A program made the position numbers and the translations under genes. Positions 1 through 9,278 of a DNA stretch of 64,000 bases are shown piece by piece. This stretch comes from Pseudomonas helleri. Its GTDB lineage: Bacteria; Pseudomonadota; Gammaproteobacteria; Pseudomonadales; Pseudomonadaceae. The stretch covers positions 1 to 64,000 of the forward strand of contig NZ_WIWC01000018.1 in the NCBI RefSeq assembly GCF_009600315.1, read 5' to 3'. The notes under the pieces are model-generated. The model searched no databases and was not told where the DNA came from. It was given only the letters and a program-made list of their open reading frames with translations. The stretch's first letter is position 1. Every line of letters starts with the position of its first letter.

Positions 1-70
1 GACGAAGGGGATCGAACCCTCGACAACGGGAGTCACAATCCCGTGCTCTACCAACTGAGCTACGCCCACC
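1..70 (-). tRNA. tRNA-His (GTG), 3' end cut by window edge
   Basis: The reverse complement is a tRNA whose seven-base anticodon loop contains GTG, with a normal D arm and a T arm containing GGTTCGATCC. Over its visible length it is identical to the complete tRNA-His at 297-373. The last seven bases (end of the acceptor stem, discriminator and CCA) lie outside the window. It is the most promoter-distal member of the leftward tRNA cluster. Confidence 0.95.
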
Positions 71-155
71 ATATTGCATGAATCTTTAAAGAACAAAGCC
101 GCTATAGCGGCTCTATTCCGCGAATTTATAGCCAGTAACGCTACAAACCCATATT

Positions 156-240
156 TGGTGCGGACGGAGAGACTCGAACTCTCACACCTTTCGGCGCTGG
201 AACCTAAATCCAGTGTGTCTACCAATTCCACCACATCCGC
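156..240 (-). tRNA. tRNA-Leu (TAG)
   Basis: The reverse complement folds as an 85-nt class II tRNA with a long variable arm. The anticodon loop carries TAG. The acceptor stem GCGGATG pairs with CGTCCGC with one G-U pair, and the 3' CCA is encoded. It lies between two identical tRNA-His genes and is probably processed from the same transcript. Confidence 0.96.
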
Positions 241-296
241 ATTTCAAACACTTGAAGCAAAGACGCCAGATTATTAATCTGGCGGCCTTCTAAATA

Positions 297-373
297 TGGG
301 GTGGACGAAGGGGATCGAACCCTCGACAACGGGAGTCACAATCCCGTGCTCTACCAACTGAGCTACGCCCACC
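297..373 (-). tRNA. tRNA-His (GTG)
   Basis: A complete 77-nt tRNA on the minus strand with encoded CCA. It has the extra 5' G (position -1) opposite the discriminator C that is diagnostic of tRNA-His. The anticodon is GTG in the loop TTGTGAC. It is a second copy of the truncated tRNA-His at the window start. Confidence 0.97.
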
Positions 374-413
374 ATATTGCCTGTACTGCTTTACTTGTGC
401 CAAAGCTGCCTAA

Positions 414-490
414 TGGCGCACCCGGCAGGACTCGAACCTGCGACCATCCGCTTAGAAGGCGGATGCTCTATCCAGCTGAGCTACGGGCGC
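414..490 (-). tRNA. tRNA-Arg (TCT)
   Basis: A 77-nt tRNA on the minus strand. The acceptor GCGCCCG pairs with CGGGTGC, the anticodon loop CTTCTAA gives TCT, and CCA is encoded. It is the first gene of the Arg-His-Leu-His cluster, about 110 nt downstream of the predicted promoter. Confidence 0.97.
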
Positions 491-609
491 CTTAATAATC
501 TGTACTCTGTGACGACTACAAACTAAGTGCTTTCAGTATCACCAAGCTGGACAACAACTTCGCTCCACTTTCATAACCAGTGCTAGGCTGTGCCCGACAA
601 GTGCGACGA

Positions 610-638
610 ATCTTATAGACGACCCCGTAGGTCGTCAA
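610..638 (-). promoter_or_regulatory. sigma70-like promoter of the tRNA cluster
   Basis: On the minus strand TTGACG (633-638) is followed after 17 nt by TAAGAT (610-615). The start site would be near 603. The bases after the -10 are GC-rich (CGTCGC), as is common for stringently controlled stable-RNA promoters. This is a prediction from consensus and spacing only. The remaining sequence between 491 and 770 holds a tRNA leader and the upstream region of folD, and I see no further gene in it. Confidence 0.6.
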
Positions 639-770
639 CTCTTTTTTAAAAAAAGTTCAGAAATATAAAGGAGTTAGGGGAATAAGCAGACCAAGCGCCT
701 TTGCCCTCACGTCACGGCATGCGAGAATGCTCGTCCTTTTTCCACCCTTTACGATGGTTAATCACGCGTA

Positions 771-1625
771 ATGACTGCACAACTAATCGACGGTAAAGCG
801 ATCGCCGCCAGCCTGCGCCAGCAGATTGCCAAACGTGTTGCCGAGCGTCACGAGCAAGGCCTGCGAACGCCCGGCCTGGCAGTGATTCTGGTCGGCAGCG
901 ATCCTGCTTCCCAGGTTTATGTCTCGCACAAGCGTAAAGACTGCGAAGAGGTAGGCTTTCTCTCTCAAGCCTATGACTTGCCTTCAGACACCACCCAGCA
1001 AGCACTGACCGACCTGATCGACCGTCTGAATGACGACGCGAATATCGACGGCATTCTCCTGCAACTGCCTTTGCCCGAGCATTTGGATGCCTCCAAACTA
1101 CTTGAGCGCATCCGCCCGGACAAAGACGTTGACGGTTTTCACCCCTATAACGTCGGCCGTCTTGCACAACGCATTCCGCTACTGCGCCCCTGCACCCCAA
1201 AAGGCATCATGGCGCTGCTGGAAAGCACCGGCCAGGACCTGTACGGAATGGATGCAGTGATTGTCGGCGCCTCCAATATCGTGGGCCGCCCCATGGCCAT
1301 GGAGCTATTGCTGGCTGGCTGCACCGTGACCGTGACCCACCGTTTCACCAAGGACCTGGCTGGCCACGTTGGCCGCGCTGACCTGGTGGTCGTGGCAGCC
1401 GGAAAGCCGGGCCTGGTTAAAGGCGAGTGGATCAAGGAAGGCGCCATCGTCATCGACGTTGGCATCAACCGTCAGGCGGATGGCAAGCTGGTGGGCGACG
1501 TGGTGTACGAAACCGCCCTGCCCCGCGCCGGCTGGATTACCCCGGTGCCGGGCGGTGTAGGCCCGATGACTCGCGCCTGCCTGCTGGAAAACACGCTGTA
1601 CGCGGCCGAAACACTGCACGACTGA
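771..1625 (+). CDS. folD: Bifunctional methylenetetrahydrofolate dehydrogenase / methenyltetrahydrofolate cyclohydrolase
   Basis: This cytosolic enzyme of one-carbon metabolism interconverts 5,10-methylene-, 5,10-methenyl- and 10-formyl-tetrahydrofolate using NADP. The 284-residue length is normal for FolD. The YxxxK active-site signature is visible at residues 50-54, with Lys54 the expected catalytic lysine. The family signature PGGVGPMT lies near residue 262, and the NADP-binding segment [12 protein letters not shown] is in the C-terminal half. The ATG at 771 fits the conserved N-terminus (MTAQLIDGK), although no strong Shine-Dalgarno is visible. It converges with cysS, and two back-to-back terminators separate them. 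Confidence 0.97.
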   Translation: MTAQLIDGKAIAASLRQQIAKRVAERHEQGLRTPGLAVILVGSDPASQVYVSHKRKDCEEVGFLSQAYDLPSDTTQQALTDLIDRLNDDANIDGILLQLPLPEHLDASKLLERIRPDKDVDGFHPYNVGRLAQRIPLLRPCTPKGIMALLESTGQDLYGMDAVIVGASNIVGRPMAMELLLAGCTVTVTHRFTKDLAGHVGRADLVVVAAGKPGLVKGEWIKEGAIVIDVGINRQADGKLVGDVVYETALPRAGWITPVPGGVGPMTRACLLENTLYAAETLHD

Positions 1626-1641
1626 GTGTTTGCCCCCGCAT

Positions 1642-1669
1642 AAAAACGGCACCTCAGGGTGCCGTTTTT
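1642..1669 (+). terminator. Intrinsic terminator of folD
   Basis: A perfect stem, AAAAACGGCACC with GGTGCCGTTTTT, has a 4-nt loop and ends in a T-run. It lies 17 nt after the folD stop. Confidence 0.9.
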
Positions 1670-1693
1670 AGTTCCTCCAACAAAAGACGAACA

Positions 1694-1724
1694 AACAAAA
1701 GCCCGCACGCGGCGGGCTTTTGTT
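1694..1724 (-). terminator. Intrinsic terminator of cysS
   Basis: The stem AACAAAAGCCCGC pairs with GCGGGCTTTTGTT. Read on the minus strand it ends in a T-rich tract just after the cysS stop at 1740. It is separate from the folD terminator. Confidence 0.85.
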
Positions 1725-1739
1725 CACGCAACGGGCAAC

Positions 1740-3122
1740 CTAGTCAGCCAAGCGCCAGGTTGTGCCGCCTTTACCATCTTCCAGCACCACGCCCATCGCT
1801 GCGAGCTGGTCGCGAATCCGATCGGACTCGGCCCAGTCTTTAGCTGCACGAGCCGCCAAACGGGCTGCGATCAAAGCATCCACTTCAGCCGCATCGACCT
1901 TGCCTTCAGCGCCCGCCTGCAAGAAATCATCCGCTTCGAGCTGCAAAATACCCAGCACGTCAGCCAACTGTTTGAGGCGCGCGGCCAAACCAGCCGCCGC
2001 CTGCAAGTCAGTTTCGCGCAGGCGGTTGATCTCACGAACCATCTCGAACAGCACGGCACAGGCTTCCGGCGTGCCGAAGTCATCGTTCATCACCTGCGTG
2101 AAGCGTTCAACAAACGCCTCACCACCGGCCGGAGCCGCTTTTGGCAGCCCTTTGAGCGCGTGATAGAACCGCTCAAGAGCCGCTTTCGCATCCTTGAGGT
2201 TGTCTTCGGAGTAGTTGATCGAGCTGCGGTAATGGCTGGACACCAACAGATAACGCACCACTTCCGGGTGATATTTCTCCAGGACGTCGCGAATGGTGAA
2301 GAAGTTGTTCAAGGACTTGGACATCTTCTCGCCATTGATGCGAATCATCCCGCAGTGCATCCAGGCATTGGCGTAGGTTTTACCCGTCGCCGCCTCGCTT
2401 TGAGCGATTTCGTTTTCATGATGCGGGAACTCAAGGTCACTGCCACCACCATGAATATCGAACGTCTCGCCCAGGCAGCAGGTGGACATCACCGAGCATT
2501 CAATGTGCCAGCCCGGACGACCCGCCCCCCAAGGAGAGGCCCAGCTCGGCTCGCCCGGCTTGACGCCCTTCCACAGCACGAAATCCAGAGGATCTTCCTT
2601 GGCCTCATCGACTTCAATGCGTGCACCGATGCGCAGGTCTTCGATCTTTTTACGCGACAGCTTGCCGTAACCCATGAACTTGGCAACGCGGTAATACACA
2701 TCGCCATTACCCGGCGCGTAGGCATAACCTTTGTCGATCAGGGTCTGGATCATGGCATGCATACCGGCGATATGATCCGTGGCACGCGGTTCCATATCCG
2801 GCTTGCGGATATTGAGACGAGCTTCATCCTCATGCATCGCGGCGATCATGCGCTCGGTCAGCGCCTCAAACGCTTCACCGTTTTCACGTGCGCGATTAAT
2901 GATCTTGTCGTCGATATCCGTGATATTGCGCACGTAAGTCAGGTCATAACCGCTAAAGCGCAACCAACGGGTCACCAGATCAAAGGCAACCATGCTGCGA
3001 CCATGGCCCAAGTGGCAGTAGTCGTACACGGTCATGCCGCACACGTACATACGCACCTTGTTGCCATCCAGCGGCTTGAAAACTTCTTTGCTCTTGGTGA
3101 GCGTGTTGTAGATCGTTAGCAC
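1740..3122 (-). CDS. cysS: Cysteinyl-tRNA synthetase
   Basis: A class I aminoacyl-tRNA synthetase charging tRNA-Cys in the cytosol. Numbered from the GTG at 3122, the product is 460 aa, the usual length. It shows the first zinc cysteine (Cys28), the HIGH-type motif HLGH (37-40), a CSVMS zinc-site segment, and KMSKS near residue 266. The start is chosen at GTG 3122 because GAAGGAAG lies just upstream and the family begins M-L-T-I-Y-N. An upstream in-frame start at 3164 would add 14 residues and overlap glnS. glnS ends 22 nt upstream, so glnS-cysS is probably one operon. Confidence 0.96.
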   Translation of the reverse strand: MLTIYNTLTKSKEVFKPLDGNKVRMYVCGMTVYDYCHLGHGRSMVAFDLVTRWLRFSGYDLTYVRNITDIDDKIINRARENGEAFEALTERMIAAMHEDEARLNIRKPDMEPRATDHIAGMHAMIQTLIDKGYAYAPGNGDVYYRVAKFMGYGKLSRKKIEDLRIGARIEVDEAKEDPLDFVLWKGVKPGEPSWASPWGAGRPGWHIECSVMSTCCLGETFDIHGGGSDLEFPHHENEIAQSEAATGKTYANAWMHCGMIRINGEKMSKSLNNFFTIRDVLEKYHPEVVRYLLVSSHYRSSINYSEDNLKDAKAALERFYHALKGLPKAAPAGGEAFVERFTQVMNDDFGTPEACAVLFEMVREINRLRETDLQAAAGLAARLKQLADVLGILQLEADDFLQAGAEGKVDAAEVDALIAARLAARAAKDWAESDRIRDQLAAMGVVLEDGKGGTTWRLAD

Positions 3123-3144
3123 GACGACTTCCTTCAAAACTTGA

Positions 3145-4842
3145 TCACTGGCCCCAGGAGTCACGCAGGGTCACGGTACGGTTGAATACCGGATGACCGG
3201 GCTTCGAGTCCTTGATGTCTGCGCAGAAGTAACCTTCGCGCTCGAACTGGAAGCGGTCTTCCGGCTGCGCATTGCCCAGCGAGGGTTCAGCACGACAACC
3301 GGTCAGCACCTGCAACGAATCAGGGTTGATGTTTTCCAGGAAGCCCGCGCCGTCTTCAGCCTTTTCAGGGTTCGGCGAGCGGAACAGACGGTCATACAAA
3401 CGCACTTCGCACTCGACACTGGCCGCAGCAGGCACCCAATGCACCACACCTTTAACCTTGCGACCCTCCGGGTTTTTACCCAGAGTTTCAGGATCGTAGG
3501 AGCAACGCAGTTCAACGATGTTGCCATCGGCGTCTTTGATAGCTTCGTCGGCACGGATTACATAGCTGCCACGCAGACGCACTTCACCCGCTGGCTCAAG
3601 ACGCTTGTAGCCTTTTGGCGGCTCTTCCATGAAGTCATCACGGTCGATATAGATTTCACGGGCGAAAGGCAGTACCCGTACACCCATGTCGGCTTTAGGG
3701 TGGCAAGGCAGCTCAAGGTTCTCGACCTGACCTTCCGGGTAGTTGGTGATCACGACTTTCAACGGGCGCAATACACACATGGCACGCGGCGCGCTGTGAT
3801 CAAGGTCGTCACGGATGCTGAATTCCAGCATGCCGAAGTCAACCACACCGTCGGAACGGTTGGTGCCGACCATGTCGCAGAAATTACGGATCGATTTAGG
3901 CGTGTAACCGCGGCGACGGAAACCCGACAACGTCGACATGCGCGGGTCATCCCAGCCATTGACGTGCTTTTCATCGACCAGCTGTTTGAGCTTACGCTTG
4001 CTGGTGATGGTGTAGTTGAGGTTCAGGCGGCTGAACTCATACTGACGCGGACGCGACGGCACCGGCAGGCTATCGAGGAACCATTCGTACAGCGGACGAT
4101 GGCTTTCGAACTCAAGGGTGCAGATCGAGTGCGTAATGCCTTCGATCGCATCCGACTGACCGTGGGTGAAGTCATAGTTCGGGTAGATGCACCATTTATC
4201 ACCGGTCTGGTGGTGATGAGCATGGCGAATGCGGTACATGATCGGATCGCGCAGATTCATGTTGGGCGAGGCCATGTCGATCTTGGCACGCAGTACACGC
4301 TTGCCGTCTTCGAACTCACCGGCTTTCATGCGGGCAAACAGATCCAGGTTCTCTTCGACACTGCGGTCGCGGAACGGGCTGTTTTTGCCAGGCTCAGTCA
4401 AGCTGCCACGGTATTCCTTGGCTTGCTCAGGGGTTAGATCGCAGACATAGGCTTTACCTTCTTTAATCAGGTAAATCGCCCACTCATGCAGTTGATCGAA
4501 ATATTGCGACGCGTAACGCACTTCACCGGCCCACTCGAAGCCCAGCCACTTGACGTCGCTTTCAATGGCGTCGATGTATTCCTGGTCTTCTTTTGCCGGG
4601 TTGGTGTCGTCAAAACGCAAATGCGTCACGCCGCCAAACTCTTGAGCCAGCCCAAAGTTCACACAAATGGATTTGGCATGACCGATGTGCAGATAGCCGT
4701 TTGGCTCCGGCGGAAAACGGGTCACGATCTGTGTGTATTTACCCGAGTCTAGGTCCGCCTGAACGATTGGACGCAGGAAGTTAGCCGGGACAGCAGGGCC
4801 AGCCTTTGAATTCAGAGTGGGGTCGACAATGGGCTTGCTCAT
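3145..4842 (-). CDS. glnS: Glutaminyl-tRNA synthetase
   Basis: A class I synthetase for tRNA-Gln, 565 aa. The HIGH motif is exact (HIGH, residues 52-55). The second signature reads ITSKRKL where many homologues have VMSKRKL, near residue 287. The GlnRS-type catalytic domain is followed by the beta-barrel anticodon-binding half. A good AAGGA ribosome site precedes the ATG at 4842. It is the first gene of a leftward glnS-cysS unit and is divergent from ppiB. The 270-nt spacer 4843-5112 should hold both promoters, but no clear element was recognised there. Confidence 0.97.
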   Translation of the reverse strand: MSKPIVDPTLNSKAGPAVPANFLRPIVQADLDSGKYTQIVTRFPPEPNGYLHIGHAKSICVNFGLAQEFGGVTHLRFDDTNPAKEDQEYIDAIESDVKWLGFEWAGEVRYASQYFDQLHEWAIYLIKEGKAYVCDLTPEQAKEYRGSLTEPGKNSPFRDRSVEENLDLFARMKAGEFEDGKRVLRAKIDMASPNMNLRDPIMYRIRHAHHHQTGDKWCIYPNYDFTHGQSDAIEGITHSICTLEFESHRPLYEWFLDSLPVPSRPRQYEFSRLNLNYTITSKRKLKQLVDEKHVNGWDDPRMSTLSGFRRRGYTPKSIRNFCDMVGTNRSDGVVDFGMLEFSIRDDLDHSAPRAMCVLRPLKVVITNYPEGQVENLELPCHPKADMGVRVLPFAREIYIDRDDFMEEPPKGYKRLEPAGEVRLRGSYVIRADEAIKDADGNIVELRCSYDPETLGKNPEGRKVKGVVHWVPAAASVECEVRLYDRLFRSPNPEKAEDGAGFLENINPDSLQVLTGCRAEPSLGNAQPEDRFQFEREGYFCADIKDSKPGHPVFNRTVTLRDSWGQ

Positions 4843-5112
4843 AGGATCCTTGAACGTAACAGGTGCGCGGCCTGGGTCGGCCGACTAAATCAAAGCGCCT
4901 ATCATAGCCGATGCTGTCAAGTCCCTGACAGAGCAGGTGTTGAATCAAAGCAATTGAAATGCCGGCTTTTAACCCCCATATGGCAAAAACACCATCGAAA
5001 TGCACTGCGAGCACGCTAAACTCCGCCCGCGGCTGTATCTACCCAGCCAGTCCGGGGCCCGATGCGCGCATCCTCCAGACCCTACGAATTCCCTGATAGA
5101 GCGATACTCATC

Positions 5113-5616
5113 ATGACCCAAGTAAAATTGACCACCAATCACGGCGACATCGTGATCGAACTCAACGCTGAAAAAGCACCGATCACTGTTGCCAACTTCA
5201 TCGAATACGTGAAAGCCGGCCACTACGAAAACACGATTTTCCACCGTGTTATCGGCAACTTCATGGTTCAGGGCGGCGGTTTCGAGCCTGGCATGAAAGA
5301 GAAAAAAGACAAGCGTCCAAGCATCCAGAACGAGGCTGACAACGGCCTGTCGAACGACAAGTACACCGTTGCCATGGCGCGCACCATGGAGCCGCATTCG
5401 GCTTCCGCGCAGTTCTTCATCAACGTGGCTGATAACAGCTTCCTGAACCACAGCGGCAAAAACACCCAAGGCTGGGGTTATGCAGTGTTCGGCAAGGTTG
5501 TTGAAGGCCAGGACGTTGTAGACAAGATCAAAGGCGTTCAAACCACCTCCAAAGCCGGCCACCAGGACGTGCCTGTTGAAGATGTGATTGTCGAGAAAGC
5601 CGAGATCATTGAGTGA
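5113..5616 (+). CDS. ppiB: Peptidyl-prolyl cis-trans isomerase B (cyclophilin)
   Basis: A 167-aa single-domain cyclophilin without signal peptide, so presumably cytosolic. It catalyses proline isomerisation during folding. The cyclophilin core is evident: [13 protein letters not shown] with the catalytic Arg and the substrate Gln, and [13 protein letters not shown]. The start is ATG 5113, where the family alignment begins ([12 protein letters not shown]). A longer reading from 5062 adds a non-conserved extension. The stop overlaps the GTG of lpxH, so the two are translationally coupled. Confidence 0.95.
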   Translation: MTQVKLTTNHGDIVIELNAEKAPITVANFIEYVKAGHYENTIFHRVIGNFMVQGGGFEPGMKEKKDKRPSIQNEADNGLSNDKYTVAMARTMEPHSASAQFFINVADNSFLNHSGKNTQGWGYAVFGKVVEGQDVVDKIKGVQTTSKAGHQDVPVEDVIVEKAEIIE

Positions 5617-6359
5617 TACTGCTGATTTCAGATTTGCATCTGGAAGAGGAGCGCCCGGACATTACCCGGGCGTTTCTGGATTTCCTGACCGGGCGTGCGC
5701 GCTCGGCTCAGGCGCTGTACATTCTGGGCGATTTTTTCGAAGCCTGGATTGGCGACGATGCGATGACACCCTTTCAGCGCTCGATCTGTGAAGCGCTGCG
5801 ATCATTAAGCGACAGCGGCACTCAGGTTTATCTGATGCACGGCAATCGCGACTTTTTGCTCGGCCAGGCGTTTTGCAAAGCGGCTGGCTGCACCCTGATC
5901 AAAGACCCCACTGTGGTTGATTTCTATGGCGAGCCGGTATTGCTGATGCACGGCGACAGCCTGTGCACCCGTGATGAAGCTTATATGCGCCTGCGACGCT
6001 ACCTGCGCAGCCCTGTGACTATGTGGGTGCTGCGCCATCTACCCCTGGGTACGCGCCATAAGCTGGCCCGCAAGCTGCGCAGCGAAAGCCGCGCGCAGAC
6101 CCGCATGAAAGCCAATGACATTGTGGATGTGACGCCCGAAGAAGTGCCACGAATCATGGCGCACTTTGGTGTGCACACCTTGATCCATGGCCATACCCAC
6201 CGCCCGGCGATTCACAAGTTGCAAATCGGCGAGCAGGCCGCCAAGCGCATTGTGCTTGGTGACTGGGACAAACAAGGCTGGGTATTGCAAGTGGATGAGA
6301 ATGGCATGCAACTGGCGCCGTTTGATTTTGCGCCGGCTTTGATGTTGCCGCCGGCCTAG
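5613..6359 (+). CDS. lpxH: UDP-2,3-diacylglucosamine diphosphatase
   Basis: LpxH hydrolyses UDP-2,3-diacylglucosamine to lipid X in lipid A synthesis at the inner-membrane surface. The product is 248 aa with the calcineurin-type metallophosphoesterase signature: SDLHL with Asp7 and His9, [19 protein letters not shown], and HGHTHRP. The start is GTG 5613, overlapping the ppiB stop as GTGA. Repeat copy 1 begins 5 nt after the stop. Confidence 0.96.
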   Translation: MILLISDLHLEEERPDITRAFLDFLTGRARSAQALYILGDFFEAWIGDDAMTPFQRSICEALRSLSDSGTQVYLMHGNRDFLLGQAFCKAAGCTLIKDPTVVDFYGEPVLLMHGDSLCTRDEAYMRLRRYLRSPVTMWVLRHLPLGTRHKLARKLRSESRAQTRMKANDIVDVTPEEVPRIMAHFGVHTLIHGHTHRPAIHKLQIGEQAAKRIVLGDWDKQGWVLQVDENGMQLAPFDFAPALMLPPA

Positions 6360-6363
6360 AAGC

Positions 6364-6469
6364 CCCTCACCCTAGCCCTCTCCCAGAGGGAGAGGGAACT
6401 GATTTGTGGTGTTCTTGAGTCTGCATGCGGTCAGTCCCCTCTCCCTTTGGGAGAGGGTTAGGGTGAGGG
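6364..6469. repeat. Interspersed inverted repeat, copy 1
   Basis: The element opens with CCCTCACCCTAGCCCTCTCC and closes with the inverted form GGGAGAGGGTTAGGGTGAGG. Each arm contains an inner GGGAGAGGG/CCCTCTCCC. Related copies lie at 19703-19780 and 39716-39851. All abut gene ends. This resembles a short non-autonomous palindromic repeat; no coding capacity is seen. Confidence 0.85.
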
Positions 6470-6476
6470 TGACCCA

Positions 6477-8006
6477 TCAATGCCCGCTCGCCGCTGGCCC
6501 CGCCTTCGCGGTAAACGGCGGTTTCGCCAGCCATACCAGCAAAATCAAGCCCATGAACATCCAGCCCATCAGGGTGAAGTAATCCACGGTGGAGAACATA
6601 TACGCCTGACTGGTCAGAATTTGATCCATCTGCGCATAGGCTGGTGTACTGGCGCCACCCAGACTCTCCAGCGTATGCCGGGTAATCGGGTCATAGGCGC
6701 TGATGCTTTCGCTCAAGTAGGCATGGTGCTGATCCGCGCGGCGAATCCAGATCCAGGTGGTCAATGACGCCGCAAAACTGCCGCCCAACGTTCGCAAAAA
6801 CGTAGCCAGCCCCGCACCGTCGGCAATTTGATGAGGAGGCAAATCCGACATCAAAATACTCAGCGTCGGCATAAAGAACAGCGCTACGCCAATCCCCATA
6901 AAGAGTTGCACCATCGCAATATGCTGGAAATCCACCTCATTGGTGAAATCTGCACGCATAAAGCAGCTCAACCCGATCGCCAAAAATGCCAGCCCGGCCA
7001 GCAGACGCAAATCGAATTTGTGCGCGTACTTGCCGACAAAAGGTGACATCAGCACGGGCAAGATGCCAATCGGCGCCACTGCAAGCCCCGCCCACGTGGC
7101 GGTATAGCCCATCTGAGTCTGCAACCATTGCGGCAAGATCAGGTTGATGCCGAAGAATCCGGCATAGCCCAGTACCAGCACAATGGTGCCAATGCGGAAG
7201 TTTCGGTAAGCAAACAGGCGCAAATTGACGATGGGGTGCTTGTCGGTCATTTCCCAGATGACAAAGGCCGCCAGCGCCACCACAGACAATGCCGTGCCCA
7301 TCAGGATGAATGTGGACTCAAACCAGTCCAGGTCATTGCCCTTGTCGAGCACGATTTGCAGCGCGCCAACACCAATGATCAGGGTGATCAGCCCCACATA
7401 ATCCATCGGCTGACGGGTAATCACCACAGGGCGCGCCTTCAACTGCTGACGCACCACCATCACAGCGAAGATGCCAATCGGGATATTAATGAAGAAAATC
7501 CAAGGCCAGCTGTAACTGTCTGTGATCCAACCACCCAATATCGGCCCGGCAATGGGCGCAACCACCGTGACCATCGCCAGCAATGCCAATGCCATCCCCC
7601 GTTTCGCGGGCGGATACACCGCAATCAACAAAGTTTGCGTCATCGGGTAAAGCGGCCCGGCCACCAGCCCTTGCAGCACCCGAAAGCCCACCAACTCAGG
7701 CATGGACGTCGAAATACCGCACAGAAACGAGGCCAGCACGAACAGGATCGTGGCCCACAAAAATAACTTCACCTCACCAAAGCGCCGGCTCAACCAGCCC
7801 GTCAGCGGCAAGGCAATGGCGTTACTCACCGCAAATGATGTAATAACCCAAGTGCCCTGCTCTGAACTGACCCCTAGATTGCCGGAGATGGTCGGCAAAG
7901 CGACGTTGGCAATGGTGGTGTCGAGTACCTGCATAAAGGTTGCCAGCGACAGGCCAATGGTGGCCAGCACCAGGCTCGGCGGCGTGAAAGACGCGTTTGT
8001 ACTCAT
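6477..8006 (-). CDS. DHA2-family MFS multidrug efflux permease (EmrB-like)
   Basis: A 509-aa inner-membrane proton-driven exporter. The DHA2 signature LDTTIANVALPT lies near residue 28, followed by a motif like GWLSRRFGEVK and about 14 hydrophobic segments. It is the last gene of a four-gene leftward set: MarR regulator, outer-membrane lipoprotein, HlyD adaptor, permease. That is the layout of an EmrAB-TolC type pump with a dedicated channel. The 63-nt gap to the adaptor gene is the largest in the operon. The substrate cannot be inferred; hydrophobic toxicants are typical for the family. Confidence 0.92.
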   Translation of the reverse strand: MSTNASFTPPSLVLATIGLSLATFMQVLDTTIANVALPTISGNLGVSSEQGTWVITSFAVSNAIALPLTGWLSRRFGEVKLFLWATILFVLASFLCGISTSMPELVGFRVLQGLVAGPLYPMTQTLLIAVYPPAKRGMALALLAMVTVVAPIAGPILGGWITDSYSWPWIFFINIPIGIFAVMVVRQQLKARPVVITRQPMDYVGLITLIIGVGALQIVLDKGNDLDWFESTFILMGTALSVVALAAFVIWEMTDKHPIVNLRLFAYRNFRIGTIVLVLGYAGFFGINLILPQWLQTQMGYTATWAGLAVAPIGILPVLMSPFVGKYAHKFDLRLLAGLAFLAIGLSCFMRADFTNEVDFQHIAMVQLFMGIGVALFFMPTLSILMSDLPPHQIADGAGLATFLRTLGGSFAASLTTWIWIRRADQHHAYLSESISAYDPITRHTLESLGGASTPAYAQMDQILTSQAYMFSTVDYFTLMGWMFMGLILLVWLAKPPFTAKAGPAASGH

Positions 8007-8069
8007 CGCTAATCCTTTAAAACCGGGTGTGCAGCCCCGCCTGTTGAGCGAGGCTTATGGATTGGCGAA

Positions 8070-9263
8070 TCAGCGCTGAGCGGTTGCAGCGCTGTTGCTG
8101 TCAATCAAACGCGTGATAAGCGCTTCGGCTTCAGCCAATTGCTGCTCGTAGACATTGGTGGTGAACATGGCTTTTTGCGGCGGTTGCTGCGCCAATACCG
8201 GCCCACTCTGGTCATGCAGGTTCACCTCGACCGTGGTCGACAGGCCAACGCGCAGTGGATGCTCGGCCAACTGGTCAGCATTGATGTGAATACGCACCGG
8301 CACACGCTGGACAATCTTGATCCAGTTACCCGTGGCGTTTTGCGCAGGCAACAAGGCAAACGCGCTGCCGGTGCCCGCGCCAATGCTGTCGACGGTGCCG
8401 CTGTATTTAACGCCGCTGCCGTAAATATCCGACTCAATGTCCACTGGCTGACCAATGCGCATCTGATGCAGCTGGGTTTCCTTGAAGTTGGCGTCGATCC
8501 ACAGCTGATTCAGCGGGATAACGGCCATAAGCGCTGTACCCGGCTGCACACGCTGTCCCAATTGCACTGTCCGTTTGGCCACATAGCCGGTGACGGGGGC
8601 AATCAAGGTGGTGCGCGCATGTTCCAGATACGCCTGGCGCACTTTCGCAGCCGCAGCCATCACATCCGGGTGGCTGGCCACTGCGGTGTTATCCACCAGG
8701 GCGCTGGTGGTATCGAGTTGTTGCTCGTTATTGCGCAAGGCACTTTGCGCCGAAGCCAGATCATCCCGTGCATGGGACAGTTCTTCCTGGGAAATCGCCC
8801 CACCCACTGCCAGACTTTTACGACGGTTGTAGTTGTCCTGCGCTTTTTGCACTTCGATTTTCTGTGCAGCCACCTGCGCCTTGGTGCCGTTTACATTGCT
8901 GAACAGACCGCGAACCTGACGCACAGTGCGCGCCAGATTGGCCTCAGCGCTCTGCAAACCCACCAGCGAATCGCTGGGGTCAAAATTGAGCAGCACTTGC
9001 CCTTCGTGAACCAGGTCGCCATCGTCCGCGCCAATGCTGACCACGGTGCCCGTCACCAGCGGCGTGATTTCCACCACGTTGCCATTCACATAAGCGTCGT
9101 CAGTGCTTTCGCTCCAGCGGCCGTACATTTCGTGCCAACCCCAAACACCCAGGCCAACGAGAATGACCAGCAGCGCCAGACCGCCCAGCCAGAGTTTGCG
9201 TTTACGCTGATTGCCAGCGTCTTGAGCGTCTTGCGCTTGATTCGGTGTGTGATCAGTAGCCAT
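8070..9263 (-). CDS. HlyD-family periplasmic adaptor (EmrA-like)
   Basis: A 397-aa membrane-fusion protein linking the MFS permease to the outer-membrane channel. It has a charged cytoplasmic start, one transmembrane segment at about residues 25-45 (LALLVILVGLGVWGW), a first biotinyl-lipoyl half (TGTVVSIGADDGDLVHEGQ), a long coiled-coil hairpin, and the second lipoyl half (APVTGYVAKRTVQLGQRV). AGGT precedes the ATG. It is the third gene of the marR-led operon, 15 nt after the outer-membrane gene. Confidence 0.93.
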   Translation of the reverse strand: MATDHTPNQAQDAQDAGNQRKRKLWLGGLALLVILVGLGVWGWHEMYGRWSESTDDAYVNGNVVEITPLVTGTVVSIGADDGDLVHEGQVLLNFDPSDSLVGLQSAEANLARTVRQVRGLFSNVNGTKAQVAAQKIEVQKAQDNYNRRKSLAVGGAISQEELSHARDDLASAQSALRNNEQQLDTTSALVDNTAVASHPDVMAAAAKVRQAYLEHARTTLIAPVTGYVAKRTVQLGQRVQPGTALMAVIPLNQLWIDANFKETQLHQMRIGQPVDIESDIYGSGVKYSGTVDSIGAGTGSAFALLPAQNATGNWIKIVQRVPVRIHINADQLAEHPLRVGLSTTVEVNLHDQSGPVLAQQPPQKAMFTTNVYEQQLAEAEALITRLIDSNSAATAQR

Positions 9264-9278
9264 AACAAGTACCTAAAA

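Noticed and set aside
1659..3119. 486-codon open frame opposite cysS
   Set aside because: Antisense to cysS and crossing its terminator; composition reflects the reverse of cysS codons.
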